Below, piece after piece: positions 22,107-33,900 of a stretch of DNA of 64,000 nt. Position 1 is the stretch's first letter, and each line of letters starts with the position of its first letter. Position numbers and translations under genes: made by a program. The stretch covers positions 232,142,797-232,206,796 of the forward strand of contig OX336396.1 in assembly GCA_946902985.2 (NCBI GenBank), read 5' to 3'. The notes under the pieces are model-generated. The model had not been told where the DNA came from. It was given only the letters and a program-made list of their open reading frames with translations, and made no database searches. The DNA comes from Meconema thalassinum (lineage: Eukaryota > Arthropoda > Insecta > Orthoptera > Tettigoniidae).

Positions 22107-23000
22107 TACGAGGGCAGATCGGAAAGTCCTTGCCCCTATCTTCTTTAGCCAAACAATAATACATACAGGTAATTAAAATATACGCAGTCTACTGTTCTAC
22201 GTACCTTACACTATATTTCCACAAAGTCTCCACATTTGTTCAGAGATTTGTCCCATCGCAATGCTAAATTTGAGATGCCCTTGTGGTAGAATTCAGACTG
22301 TGGAACCATCGTCGAACTGCTGTCCTAGCGTGATCGTTGCACGTGAATCTCTGTCCTTCCAGGAACTTCTTCATCATCATCATCATCATCATCTTGCACA
22401 GTTTCCAGCCACTGGCCGGTTCTGTTTGGAACACAAGCCTCTCCAACGTCTTCTGTCTTCCCACCATCTCTCAGCCTCCACCCTTGTCCAGTCTTCTCCT
22501 CTCTTCTTCACGCTTTCTTCCACCCCCTTCAGCCACCTGTCTCTCGGTCTTCCTCTCGGTCTCTTTCCTTCCCACTTCGTCTCGTGTACTCTCCTGGGTA
22601 TCCTCTTCTCCTCCATTTGTTTTACATGTCAATACCATCTAAGCCTAGATTTCTCTATACCATCCTGTAATGGTTCCTCCTTCATTAATTCTTTGTAGCT
22701 CCAATACTGCTTCTCAAGAACCTCATCTCACTGGCCTGTATTTTGCTCTTCTCCCTTCCTTTCATAACCGAGGTCTCCGAGGCATACGTCAGGATAGGGA
22801 CATAGTACGTCCGATATATGATCTTTTTGCTGTTCTGAGGGACATCCTTGCTCCATAACTTCTTCAATGGACCAAAAACGTAGAAATCACTAGGGGTGAT
22901 GTCCGGAATGTCTAGTGGGTGGTCCTGACTCTCCCAGTGAAATGACCGGAGCTTGTTGGCAGTTCTGGTTGCCACATGTGGTCTCGCATTGTCATGGCCT
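22107..23000 (-). pseudogene. mariner transposase pseudogene split by a retrotransposon tail
   Basis: From 23000 downwards on minus: GHDNARPHVATRTANKL, then HPLDIPDITPSDFYVFGPLK, the D...PDxxPSD core of mariner transposases (DD34D type). After the retro insertion (about 22370-22840) it resumes with FLEGQRFTCNDHARTAVRRW and, after a frameshift, EFYHKGISNLALRWDKSL and NKCGDFVE. The mariner-type end ACGAGGGCAGATCGGAAAG lies at 22109. Confidence 0.75.
22378..22840 (-). pseudogene. Non-LTR pol C-terminus inserted in mariner, (GAT)n tail
   Basis: Minus-strand IIYRTYYVPILTYASETSV, QASEMRFLRSSIGA, then MEEKRIPRRV, GKRPRGRPRDRW, GVEESVKKRGEDWTRVEAER and NRPVAGNC, followed by (ATG/GAT)n at 22372-22396. 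It is 5'-truncated and carries stops and shifts (around 22620-22690). Confidence 0.75.
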
Positions 23001-23150
23001 GCTAAAGAAATTTCTGGCAGGACAGCGATACACGTGCAACGATGACGCAAAGACAGCAGCTCGTCTTTTGGTTTCTGCATTATACATTGGACCATATATT
23101 TCCCGTAAGACCTTCCTTTCAAAAACGCAGATACGATATGTCAATGCTTT
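22996..23150. pseudogene. Mosaic of mariner and RT fragments
   Basis: 22996-23060 on plus reads KKFLAGQRYTCNDDAKTAAR, a mariner C-terminal piece head-to-head with the minus-strand mariner below 23000. 23060-23150 on minus reads TYRICVFERKVLREIYGPMY, the post-RT motif of a non-LTR element. Both are remnants. Confidence 0.6.
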
Positions 23151-23544
23151 TATTCTTCAATCTATCTGATGAAGAGGAAATTGCTCCCCGAAACATATAA
23201 CAACTAAGTATTTTATAATACAGGTCGCCAGGAAATGTTCCCCGCAGTGACTACATGCTGCTGCGAGAGGTAGCGTCAGCAGTTTAGTTGGCAGCATGGT
23301 GTCATTGACAGAGTAGAGACAGGTACATTGAAGGCAACACGTGTGGGTGTAGGCTGTCGAAATCGTCAGTGTGTATTGCAGTAAGCGAGCGTTCTGATAG
23401 ATTATTGGAAGAGTGCAACAGTATAAGGGCGGTAATGTTTATTACTGAAGAGAGTGCTTTTTTGGTGGAATACTGTACGTTTTTAGCGAAGGCGATAGGT
23501 TTACATTTATTTAGCTTATAGCTAGAGATACAGGAGAATGTATA

Positions 23545-23790
23545 CACGTATATCCAAATTCTGAATATAGTCAATAGTCTCTGGAGTCACGAGAGCAAAG
23601 TCACTAGCATTGCCACTGTACTTTCTTTTGCTGCACTCGGTGATGATGTGCTGGATCGTCTGTTCTGTAGCACCACAATCACACTCAGGCGTTGAAATTT
23701 TCTTTCACTTGTAGTGGAAGGCTGCACTTCCATGGTAGGTTCGTTTTCTGCTCAATGCGGACCATAGTCTACGAGGGAGGTTGTGAACCA
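23545..23790 (-). pseudogene. Non-LTR pol C-terminal zinc-knuckle fragment
   Basis: Minus strand: LWSALSRKRTYHGSAAFHYK, then PECDCGATEQTIQHIITEC, KRKYSGNASDFALVTPETID. The CDCG...TIxHIxxEC motif is typical of the C-terminus of jockey/CR1-like pol proteins. It is truncated on both sides; a second example is at 46070. Confidence 0.75.
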
Positions 23791-24059
23791 GGTGGCGGCG
23801 TCTTCTTCACAGGAGGCATTGTTGGACAACATTTATAGTTGAATCTCTTCTGCCACTCAACGAAAGTTTGGTAGTTTACAGAAAATGTAAAACTAAAATT
23901 TCAGGCGCTGATTCCTAATTCACAGTGCCCAAACCGGGATATGTTCGGGATTTGATAAGTAAATTTCGTGTGACCGGCTCACAAACCAATACAAAAACGA
24001 TTGATGAACTTAATGTGAATGTCATTAATTGTATGTACAGTCCATTGCGCAAAAAACTT

Positions 24060-24115
24060 TAGTTAGTTATTGTTGTTTTAAGGGGCGGAACTACGAGGTC
24101 ATCTGCCCCTGCAAA
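24060..24115 (-). repeat. Repeat tail K (GATGACCTCGTAGTTCCGCC)
   Basis: Reverse complement of a tail also present at about 1940-2010 and 62345-62400 (GATGACCTCGCTG...CCCTTAAAAC). Probably the 3' part of an old SINE; no head is seen here. Confidence 0.5.
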
Positions 24116-24441
24116 AAACTTTAGTGAAAAAAAAAAAACCTTTAGTGTAAGTCTTTGACAATGTGTGTAGACGTGTTGAAGTCTGTCTTTGAACAGAAGG
24201 GCAACACTTCCAGCATCTGTTATGAATGGCTGTGGTGAGAACAAAGTTTACTGTTTGTTTTGATACAAGCGGCAGCCGTGCTGCCAACGTAACTGCTGAC
24301 GCTACCTCTTGCAGCAGCATGTAACATTCCCTGGCGCCCTGTATTCTCATGCTGTATTTGTATTGACAAGGCTGGCATTGAATATAATGCATATGGTTCA
24401 AACAACAAATTATTCCCATACGTCGCGAATTAATTAATCTA

Positions 24442-25091
24442 CAGGGCCATTATCTATGTGCGCGCGAGTAAACACGGCAAGCTAAGCCGGCTGTGACTGG
24501 CACAGATCGAGGGCGCGCGTACGCAGTTCAGCCGGTGGTTGGCGTGCTCCGCGGACTCATATCGTTAGTTCACACGTGTTTTGTCATTCATATGGGCGTG
24601 TATCTGCAAAGTTTAGACGTTAGTGTTGCACGTTTAGTGGTTATTGTGATTACTGTCATTGTTTGTTATGCCTAGACACCAATTCACATTGCGCGAACGT
24701 GTGTATATCCATAAGTCGCATATTAAAAGCAGAAAATCTTGTTCTGAAACGAGATTAAAATTTCGAATCAAGTTTCCAGGAAGACCTGTGCCTAATGCCA
24801 GTACAATTAGGAGGCTCGCTAAAAGATTCAAGGAAACAGGCTCCGTAAATAATAAGAGAGTTGACAGACATTCTTTCATCTGAAGATGTCAGGTGTGTGT
24901 TACTAGAGAGGGAGGACATTTTCAGCATCGCATATGAGCACTGTAAGTGCACATTATTGAACATGTTTGGTAAAAGTGTGAAAGTGTGCGCAAACCACCG
25001 GCTGAACTGGGTACGTGATCCCGTGATCTGCGCCAGTCACAGCCAGCTTAGCTTGTCGTGTTTACTCGCGCGTACATAGATAATGACCCTG
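24442..25091 (+). mobile_element. TIR element with about 100-bp arms and DUF4817-like HTH ORF
   Basis: Left arm CAGGGCCATTATCTATGTG, right arm inverse ending CATAGATAATGACCCTG, both next to TA. Arms pair through GCGCGAGTAAACACG and GCTGTGACTGG to ACCGGCTGAACTG. The inside holds only the N-terminal DNA-binding part of a transposase (24668-24883), so this is an internally deleted, non-autonomous derivative. Confidence 0.75.
24668..24883 (+). pseudogene. Truncated transposase N-terminus, DUF4817-like helix-turn-helix
   Basis: MPRHQFTLRERVYIHKSHIK, SRKSCSETRLKFRIKFPGRP, VPNASTIRRLAKRFKETGSV. This is the HTH pattern (SxxETxxKFxxKFPGxxVPxxxTIRRLxxKFxETGSV) at the N-terminus of a mariner-like transposase group. 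The catalytic domain is absent; a stop follows after HSFI. Confidence 0.7.
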
Positions 25092-25093
25092 TA

Positions 25094-25805
25094 TATCTGC
25101 CATTATGCCAGAGTAAATTTTGTTTGCATGGTGCAAATTCTCTCCCAGAGGAGAATCACCTTTCAAAAATAAGTGGTTGCATTTGCGAAACAGCAGTACC
25201 GGAAGTAGGCTGTTAGAAATTGTAACGACCTGTGTTGTGTTCGAGACCGCTTGTGGTCACCATTGCTATGTCAGTGGTCGACCAGCTGAACGCTGACGTA
25301 AACCAAAGCGTACTGATTAAGATGGAATGACATGTTAATGGCCCAGTGGTGAGATGAAATATTCATTACAAAACCGACTAACAGCTTCATGTTTGCCTCC
25401 TACAACAATCAGTGACCGCACTTTGAAATGATTGCTTTAACCGGTCAACTCAACATTCAACACCTAGGAAATATGGGTTTGGAGTCCCAAAAGCATTCAT
25501 TGGTTTTAACTAATCGTTTCTATGATAGTCATTGTTCGATTTTCGTCATCCTCCGCGCACTGAAAAAAAAAAAACATTTCACAAAACCTTCAGTAGGTAA
25601 CTAAATTCTTAGACATTCTGTGGAGTAAAGGGACTCCGAAAAGTAATAAATGATTACATTTTCAAATGTTTCCTTTTTACATTTTATGAATCTATGTAAT
25701 CTACTTTTTCAAATAATTTATGGAGTATTCTTACTGCTTAATTTGTTAAATAGGTACATTTAAATTTGCCATGTGTTGCGTATTTCGAGTGCCTTTGAGA
25801 TGGTT
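25094..25805. other. No recognisable feature
   Basis: No TIR, SINE box or protein similarity seen. Confidence 0.5.
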
Positions 25806-26290
25806 TTTTCATCAATAGAATACCAGAAAGGCTCCTGGAAATTTTGTGTATTTTTATTTGTTACGGTTTTTTCATTGGTAGACTACCAGAAAGACTGCTG
25901 GAATTTTTTAATATTTTGATTTGTTACGGTTTTGTCGTTGGTAGAATACCAGAGAGGATCCTGGAAATGTTGTGCTTTTTGAGTGCCTTGTTATTCGTAG
26001 AATACGAGAGAGGATCCTGGAAATGTTGTGTATTTTGTTTTGTTACTGTTTTGTCATTGGTAGACTACCAGAAAGACTGCTGGAAATTTTGTGTATTCTG
26101 ATTTATTACGGTTTTGTCATTCGTAGAATACCAGAGAGGATCCTGGAAATTTTGTGTGTTTTGATTTATTACGGTTTTGTCATTGGTAGACTACCAGAAA
26201 GGCTCCCGGAAATGTTGCGCTTTTTGAGTGCCCTTGTTGCGGGTTTTTCATCAATAGGATACCAGAAAGGCTCCCTGAAATTTTGAGACC
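25806..26290 (+). repeat. Minisatellite, about 63 bp x 8
   Basis: Units contain GTAGACTACCAGAAAG or GTAGAATACCAGAGAGGATC, then CCTGGAAATTTTGTGTATT and GTTACGGTTTTGTCATTGG. Most are 62-64 bp. Because the unit is near 21 codons, frames stay open (IGRLPERLLE.. repeated), but alternating unit types and an occasional 69-bp unit argue for non-coding DNA. Confidence 0.8.
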
Positions 26291-27470
26291 ATTTGTTATG
26301 AGTAAGAATACCACGAATGACACGTAGTTTTTCAAAACAAGGAGAAAGGTTGGAAAACAAACTACAAACCATATGGTGTAATGAAAGTGAAGACATAAAA
26401 AGAGATAATCCATCCTATGCAACTGGATTATAACAGAAAGGTAACCGAATATGCAACGCTCATTTCTTGAAAGTAATTAACTTCACACACAGAGCCTCAT
26501 GTACTAGGCACTTTTCAGTGTTCCCCTAGTAAACGAAGTTCATACTATTAAGACGGTCAACACGATTATGTAATTCTTTTTTCAGGTTTAGGGCATAACA
26601 CTTAATAAAAGTAGGCACTATCATGTTGACTGACTGAAAAGCATAAGTTTATTATTATTATTGTCATTTGTTTTAATTTTTATGTAGCCTAATTTTATAT
26701 TATTTTGGTGTGGTTCGACATTCTGCACTAAGGCACCACACTGGCGATGGTAATGTAAGCTGTGGATTGATATTGGCAATGCATAAATTGTAAATCGTGC
26801 GGTCTGTCGATGGTGTAATTGGCGAACAATTGCTTCCCCGCGGTCCAAGCCGAAATGAGACAGAGGGGTGCGTTTTGCTGACTGGCGATCATTGAATGGC
26901 TGCGGGCAAGAGAGCCCTAGTGTCATCTATATGGTTTATCTGATCGTATCCCTTTGATACGAAACAGTAATACGGTAGGCACTTATCCACGCAAAAGATC
27001 GGATATCTGCATCTCTTGGATATTCATCGTTTTGATTATTTATTTTACTTTAATCACTTGACCAGTTTTGATAAACTTAGCTATTTAGAACACAGGTTAA
27101 TTGATAGGATATTTCTGTGAAATGGTGGAGGTTTATCAGAGTATCAGCTCTACACAACATAGAATGTATTTGAGGGGGAAAAAAGATATTGTAGTTGAAA
27201 TCCTTGAAAAAAAAAAGTGGTAAAGCCATGAACAGTCAAAAACTAAAATACTGCCTAGATGAGTAAACTTCTACAATGATGAATCACTGGACGGACACTT
27301 TTATTTGAAGGAACGATAATGAATTAACTAGTACATTTTGAACTGAAAATCAACTCTCAAGCAATGTCTTCCTTGTTGATATCACAATAATATAATAGCT
27401 TCATTGTTTCAGTAGACTGTGATGTGTGAGGGTGCATGTGAGTGTGCCTGTTGACAGACTGTTTTAGTGG
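26291..27470. other. Intergenic, with interspersed repeat L at 26750-26905
   Basis: 26750-26905 shares GCAATGCATAAATTGTAAATC, a CCCC(A/G)CGG stretch and GACTGGCGATCAT-like sequence with 40468-40607, so it is a dispersed repeat of about 150 bp. Its own ORF frames are broken. Nothing else recognised. Confidence 0.55.
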
Positions 27471-27477
27471 TAGTATA

Positions 27478-27864
27478 GCTTGCCACGGTGGGTGAGTGGA
27501 TAGCGTGTCGGTCTACTAGCCCCAAGATTGCAGGTTCGCCCCTGACCGTGGTAAGTGATTTTTGAAAGGCGGCAAAAATACGATACGCATGTCATACGAT
27601 GTTGGCATATAAAATAACCCATTTGAATTCAGTAGGCCGAGTTCATAATGGCAAAATTAATCTCGGGAGTTTCCGCCAGCACAAAGTTCCTCATTTCTCT
27701 ACTAGAAAGCGCTAATGTGTTCAAGGAGATTAGATATTTAACATCTAACCTCCTTGACTTTCATAGTCTAGGAACTACGAAATTCGACATGCAAGCTACC
27801 CTCTGGGTGTCAAATAGCAAAGCTTGCACCAGGCACCCGAGGCCATACGATATAAAAATAAAAA
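27478..27864 (+). repeat. SINE E, full-length, interrupted in its A-tail
   Basis: Head GCTTGCCACGGTGGGTGAG (box A region) and GCAGGTTCGCCCC (box B), then the family body ending GGCCATACGATATAAAAAT. The flanking repeat TAGTATA is at 27471-27477, but its partner is at 29778-29784, after family B copy 1. So the B element landed in the SINE's A-rich tail. Confidence 0.8.
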
Positions 27865-29613
27865 AACAAGATGTTCAGTAAAGAACATATAGCCTACTTT
27901 CTCCTAAATACATGGGTATTGTTATAACTCTTTGTCCTTTTCAAGGAGTATGATTGAATGTTGGTTGTAGTAGCTTGTTGAAATACAACGTGCTATAGGG
28001 ATATTAAACATTAATATGAGGTGCCCTTTGCTAGTGCTACCTCTCTACCAAATTTCGTTCAATTCGGTTTCACCGTGTTTGAATTGATAGGGGGAATCGA
28101 TTTGCACACATACTTGGCCACCATCTGCAAACTATTGGGCTGATGTTCTTGCAGTTTGGTCAGAATACGTTTCCCACATAAAGATATGGTGTTGCAAAAT
28201 TTGGTAGAGACCAGATTATTAGGTTGGTCGTAATTACATTTTAGCTTTTAACATTTGGGTGCCGCGATTACGTTTCCGTCAAGATAGCGGTGATATAAAA
28301 CATGACACTGAGGCGCCCTTTGCTAGTGCTACCTCTGTACCAAATTTCGTTCATTCGGTTTCACCGTGTTCGAATTAATAGAGGGAATCAATTTTGACAT
28401 AAAGATGGCCGCCATCCGCAAACTATTAGGCTAATAATCTATTAGATTGGTCAAAGGATGCTCCCTCCATAAAGGTATGTTGTTGCAACGTTTGGTAGAG
28501 ATCGGATGGTTATGTTAGTCGTAATTTAACTTAAGCTTTGAACATTTGTGTGGCCGCCATTACGTTTCTGTCAATATGGCGGCGATATAAAACATGACAC
28601 TGAGATGCCCTTTGCTAGTGCTACCTCTGTACCAAATTTCGTTCCATTCGGTTTCACCGTGTTTGAATTAATAGGGGGAATTGATTTTCACACAAAGATG
28701 GCCGCCATCCGCAAACTATTAGGCTAATGACCTATTCATTAGGTCAAAGGATGCTTCTTCTATAAGAGTATGTTGTTGCAAAATTTGGTAGAGATCGGAT
28801 GATTAGGTTAATCGTAATTTGATTTAATCTTTGAACATTTGTGTGGCCGCCATTACGTTTCCGTCGAGATGGCGGCGATATAAAACATGACACTGAGGTG
28901 CCTTTTGTTAGTACTACCTCTGTACCAAATTTCGTTCCATTCGGTTGCACCGTGTTCGAATTAATAGGGGGAATCGATTTTCACACAAAGATAGCCGCCA
29001 TCCGCAAACTATTACGCTGATGACCTATTAGTTTGGTCAAAGGATGCTCCCTCCACAAAGGTATGTTGTTGCAAAATTTGGTAGAGATCGGATGATTAGG
29101 TTAGTCGTAATTTGATTTAAGCTTTGAACATTTGTGTGGCCGCCATTACGTTTCCGTCAAAATGGCGGCGATATAAAACATGACACTGAGGTGCCTTTTG
29201 TTAGTACTACCTCTGTATCAAATTTCGTTCCATTCGGTTGCACCGTGTTCGAATTAATAGGGGGAAACGATTTTCACACAAAGATGGCCGCCATCCGCAA
29301 ACTATTACGCTGATGACCTATTGGTTTGGTCAAAGGATGCTCCCCCCCATAAAGGTATGTTGTTGCAAAATTTGGTAGAGATCGGATGATTAGGTTAGTC
29401 GTAATTTGATTTAAGCTATGAACATTTGTGTGGCCGCCATTACGTTTCCGTCAAGATGGCGGCGGTATAAAACATGACACTGAGGTGTCCTTTGCTAGTG
29501 CTACCTTTGTACCAAATTTCGTTCAATTCGTATTCACCGTGTTCGAATTGATAGGGGGGGACAGACATTCAGAGTACACACACTCACACACACGCAGACA
29601 CACACACACGCAG

Positions 29614-29645
<32 letters not shown>

Positions 29646-29776
29646 TCACACACACACATACACACACACACACACAGACTCACACACATACACACACACA
29701 GACAGACACACTTTTTTCGCCCTGTGTTGATCTCATAAGTCTACTTTCATTTTTTGCAAAAATCGAAAGTATGCTA
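27865..29776 (+). mobile_element. Family B copy 1, Helentron/HINE-like
   Basis: Starts AACAAGATGTTCAGTAAAG with 5' hairpin (ATGTTC/GAACAT) and subterminal AGCCTACTTTC. The centre is a tandem array of 292-bp units. The 3' part has a G-run, a long (AC)n tract (about 29576-29710) and the hairpin AGTCTACTTTC/GAAAGTATGCT. GCCAT motifs at 28556, 28704, 28849, 28997, 29142, 29290 and 29436 give 145-148 bp spacing. Flanks are A|A with no TSD. No credible ORF. Confidence 0.8.
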
Positions 29777-30195
29777 ATAGTATAATGACATGATATGAAA
29801 CAGACTGAAGTTCAAGAAAATAACCAATTTAATAAAACATTAATAGATATGACCACAGGCAATAAACAGTTTTACAAAATACATATAAGAGATACATGCG
29901 CCATATGGTAGCATATTGGCTGTGTTTCATTTTCAGTATTTCCGATTCATGGAAACTTCAGTCTACGTCCTAGAAATTCACGCTCTAAAGTAGCGCAAGC
30001 ATTACTGAAGGGAAATATCTATTCAAGTGGTGGCAATAGTGAAATAACATTCTATATTCCCATCAGATATTACAGAAATGTCAGTGTTGTGATATTTGTT
30101 TCTAAAATGTACTAATTATGGATGAAGAAGAGGAGTCTGGAGTAAAAAGAAAATACCGAAAATGTGTGTAATCATGAATATCACAGTTCAGAGTG

Positions 30196-30586
30196 AAATG
30201 GTCGTAGCTCGCATAACCAGTAGTAAAAATCTTCGTAGTTCGTATAAACCGGTTGTAAAAATTATCGTCGTTTGCATAATAAGTAGTTTAAATAATTACT
30301 GTTCATAGAACTGATAGTAAGGCCTTCGAATATCACAGTTTTCAGAAACGTTATTTGAAATTGCTGTAGCTTGCAAAACCGGTAGTTGAAATTGACGTGG
30401 CTGGCTGCATGGTTCAGCGGAAACATTCTCGCTTGCTGGGCTCAAGGTTGCATTTGAGGGTGCGCAAATGCGAGGGAGCCGTGTCAGTAGATTTACTGGC
30501 ACGTTAAAGATCCTCTTCGGAGAAACGTTTCGGCTCCCCGGTGTCTCTAAAAGCTAGAGTAGTTAAAACGGACGTAAAAGCAATAA

Positions 30587-30658
<72 letters not shown>

Positions 30659-30835
30659 ATTGACGTAGTTTGCACAACCGGTAGTTGAAATTGACGCAGC
30701 CGTAGCTCGCAGAACCGGTAGACCAATTGAAACTCTCGTAGCGTTCTGAACCGGTATTTGAAATTATCGTAGCTCGCAGAACAGATAGTTGAAATCGTTG
30801 CTGCTCACAAAACTTCTGAAACCGAGAGTTATGCC
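30196..30835 (+). repeat. Degenerate minisatellite (about 30-38 bp unit) interrupted by SINE G
   Basis: Units carry CGTAGCTCGCAGAACCGGTA followed by GTTGAAATT. Repeats before 30398 and after 30657 are the same family, which shows the SINE is a later insertion. Confidence 0.65.
30399..30656 (+). repeat. SINE G with 10-bp TSD and (ATT)n tail
   Basis: tRNA-like head GGCTGGCTGCATGGTTCAGC with a weak box B (CAAGGTTGCATTTGA), short body, and (ATT)n from 30590. Flanked by AAATTGACGT at 30389-30398 and 30657-30666. Confidence 0.8.
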
Positions 30836-30943
30836 CTGCGTATATCACAGTTTAAAGTATAATTAGTTGCGAATTAGTAATATTTGATATGCAGAGATGT
30901 TGGATGAAAATGCAGACAATCTGCAAGTTCTTCTAGTGGTAAT

Positions 30944-33900
30944 CAGGGACCTACTTAATATTTTAGAGAATGTTTATAGGAAATAAAAATCCCAACTACG
31001 TCAAATAAAAGCTGTCTTATTTGCAAAATACAAGAATATATATAAATGGTACATAGAGACAATTTATTTTGTCTACTTCCGTAACATTTACAGATGTGTT
31101 AGGACCACTTTTCCCTTGTGTTTTCTAGCAAAAACTTCCAACACTTCTTCAGGCTTAATTTCACTTGACATGCCCTGATGTAGGCCTATGTGCCGTAAAG
31201 CCAGTCCATTAAGCCTGTCTTCCGACATAGTTCTGCACATGTACGGTACGTCTTCAGACGGCGCAATTCTGAGAAGGAACTCTCAGATAAACTTGTTGTA
31301 ACTGGCAAAGTACACAAAAGCTGGAGTAATATTCTCACATTTGGAAGAGCATCGACCAATCTATACGCTTTGGCTGGGTGTTTTGGCCTCTTGTTTTCTG
31401 GATGCGATTGCCATAAGTTCTTCCAGATTTTCAGCTCTCCTCTTAAAGCATAAAACAGGGCAAGTCATCTTCGTACAAGGAAGCTCCTTCAAGGATTTCA
31501 GTCTGGTAATCCTTTTCAAAATTTGATCACAAAAGCATTTGCAATTTTCCCACACACTGCATTTCATTCTTCGGAAATATTGTAGAAATAATAATAATGA
31601 TAATTGTAGTTAATTCATTTAAAATGAAGTTCAAAAAGGGGATAGAGACTGTTTTACGATAGTAGTCTTCAATTTATTCAACCTGTAGGTTTGATCTGTT
31701 CCTTTAAAGGTTTGTTATTCTAGACTTTTGAATGTCTGTGCCTATCTCTTCTGCTAGTTAGTTGCTCAAACAATGCTTTGAATGGTTTTTCACTGGAGTC
31801 CCTTTCTTCTTGAATGCTTGCTATTGTAGCTTCAAGTTGCATTGCATTAAGGACGTCCATGTAATCTGCTTGTAGTTTTCGTGCAAGAGGTAACGTCACT
31901 CCCAGAATATAAGCCAACACAACCATACTTATCAAAATCTCTGATGCCATGATAGAGTTGAGGAGTGGTAAGGCGTTGCTCCGCCTACCATCAGGAGATT
32001 TGGAAATAGTTTCCTAAACGGTGGGTAGAGTAGGAAGGTTTTCCATGAACGTCAGTACAGCCTCATGTCTCTCCAACCAACTTGTTTCACACAACGTTTT
32101 GAGTCCATGTTTTCCTTGCTTGAGGTTATGATTTTCCTGCTTTCGCCTTCGAAATTTTAAATCTTCAAGCTGAGTCTCTGAAAAAATTGGCCAAGGTTGA
32201 TATGACACCTACAGCGTTTCTACTGCTAGACACAGTACACGCTCTGCTGGCCGCTAAGTTAATCCTAAGGCTGGCACAGTGACCGTAGGTAGCTAATAGC
32301 TGGATCTGAGCAATGCGAGCTTGCACACCTTTAAATATTCCACTCATATTTGGGGAACCATCAAAAGCTTGTCCTTGGCAATCATTTATGTCCAGATCAA
32401 GTATGTCAAGCTCTTGTAATATTGTGTGAGCCAGGTTCTCACCTGTGAGATCCACTACATCAACAAACTTTATGAAGTCTTCTTCAATTCTAAACTCCTT
32501 AGTATTGATGTATCTTATACAAAATGCAAGCTGTTCTTTGACAGATACATCAGTATGACAGATACATCAGTAGTCTCATCAGCCAAAATAGTGAAAAACT
32601 TCGAATCTTTTATTTTTGTCACAATCTTTCGGTAATTACATCACCGCAACACTCAATAACATCGTTTTGAGTTGTTTTACTAATGTAACTGGCGTTATTT
32701 CCACAAGTTTCCAAGTGGAAAGCCAAAACGTCATCACCAGCATCCATCCTAAATTTCAATAATGCTCTGAAATTTCCTTCACCGACCGAACTTCTATCAA
32801 TGTCTACGGTTCTCTTTAATGATTTGTTTCTCTGCATTGCACATGCTGGACAATACATCATTAGCCTTGTTCTCATGTATCAATAAGAAATTATGACAAG
32901 GCAACCATGTTTCGTTTGTGGTATTCTGTGTTTGAATAGCGCTTGAGTAATTCCACAGCTTTCTTGTATGTTTTCTTTGGCTCACAGACCAATTTTCCAA
33001 GTTTTACATCGTTTTTCCCTCCTTCAGATCGGCCAAATAAGATACAAATTGTGCACAGACCTCCGCTCTTTTCTTCATGGGGTTTTAACCAGCTGCGTTG
33101 AAAAGAAAAATAGGAAATTTTTAGACTACAGAGGGGGCCCATGAATGTTTCAACAACTGGAAATCTATTATTCCCTTATTTATTGCCATTGACTCAGCAA
33201 TATCCTCAGTATCATCACGTTCGTGTCACAGTATATAACAGAAATTGCAGGCTTAACCAGTAAATAATGGAAACTACAGTAAGTAACTATCGCGTGATTT
33301 AATGAGCCATTGCTACGGCATTTTTGATACCGGTATTCGAGTTTTAAATTTTGAATTCAAAAATACCACTCAAGAACCACAATTTATGTACTTAATAAAA
33401 ACTGTAAATAAGCATAGTATCTGTATATTACAATGCTGTTAGTTTAGGACAGCACTCCAATGTTAGGTTAGGTAGCCTACCCTTCACATCTAGCTTGTAG
33501 GACAGGGTACACTGAGAGGCATTTTTATCTAACCTTGTTTCTTTTCGTAAAAAACTAGTCTAGTCCAAGTTGCCTTTTCGTTCCTCCGCCACCGCTCATA
33601 TTGCAATAATAACTCTCAAGAACTTATAATCATATACCACAGCACAGAACAATGAATCTATCAAAACTGCCTCAGTGTTGCCACATTTCAAATACGAATA
33701 TCGTACAGTCCCAGCTAAATTATCGTACAAGAGCATAATATTATAAAACTATGTGCTAGCGACCGTGATACTTCTGGTGGAGATCTACAAAACTACGCTT
33801 TCTTGAGATTATGCGAATATAGTGAAGATATTTTTGAGTAGAGGAAACATTTTAAAATGTATACTAGGTCGTAAAGGGCTAAACCTAAACCTGTTTGTAT

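Larger units (their letters stand above)
23221..24341. mobile_element. TIR element (TACAGG ends) with HTH remnant
   Basis: Ends CAGGTCGCCAGGAAATG and its inverse (ending CATTCCCTGGCGCCCTG) next to TA on both sides. Arms continue through TGCTGCTGCGAGAGGTAGCG and GTCAGCAGTTTAGTTGGCAG, about 75 bp. Inside, plus-strand VPKPGYVRDLISKFRVTGS (about 23935-23985) matches the second helix region of the DUF4817 helix-turn-helix. A retrotransposon C-terminus (23545-23790) lies inside. Confidence 0.7.

Noticed and set aside
22261..22698. 145-codon and 101-codon plus-strand ORFs
   Set aside because: Antisense shadows of the retrotransposon C-terminus encoded on minus.
28744..28950. Recurring 60-68 codon ORFs in family B units (e.g. 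47262-47444, 59800-60006)
   Set aside because: Same reason: tandem non-coding units of 292 bp, frames shift from unit to unit.
29428..29730. ORFs rich in His-Thr or Cys-Val (also 35916-36107, 48726-49055, 58719-59030)
   Set aside because: Translations of (AC)n or (GT)n microsatellites next to the 3' hairpins.
30504..30848. Poly-Asn ORF
   Set aside because: Translation of the (ATT)n tail of SINE G plus the flanking minisatellite.
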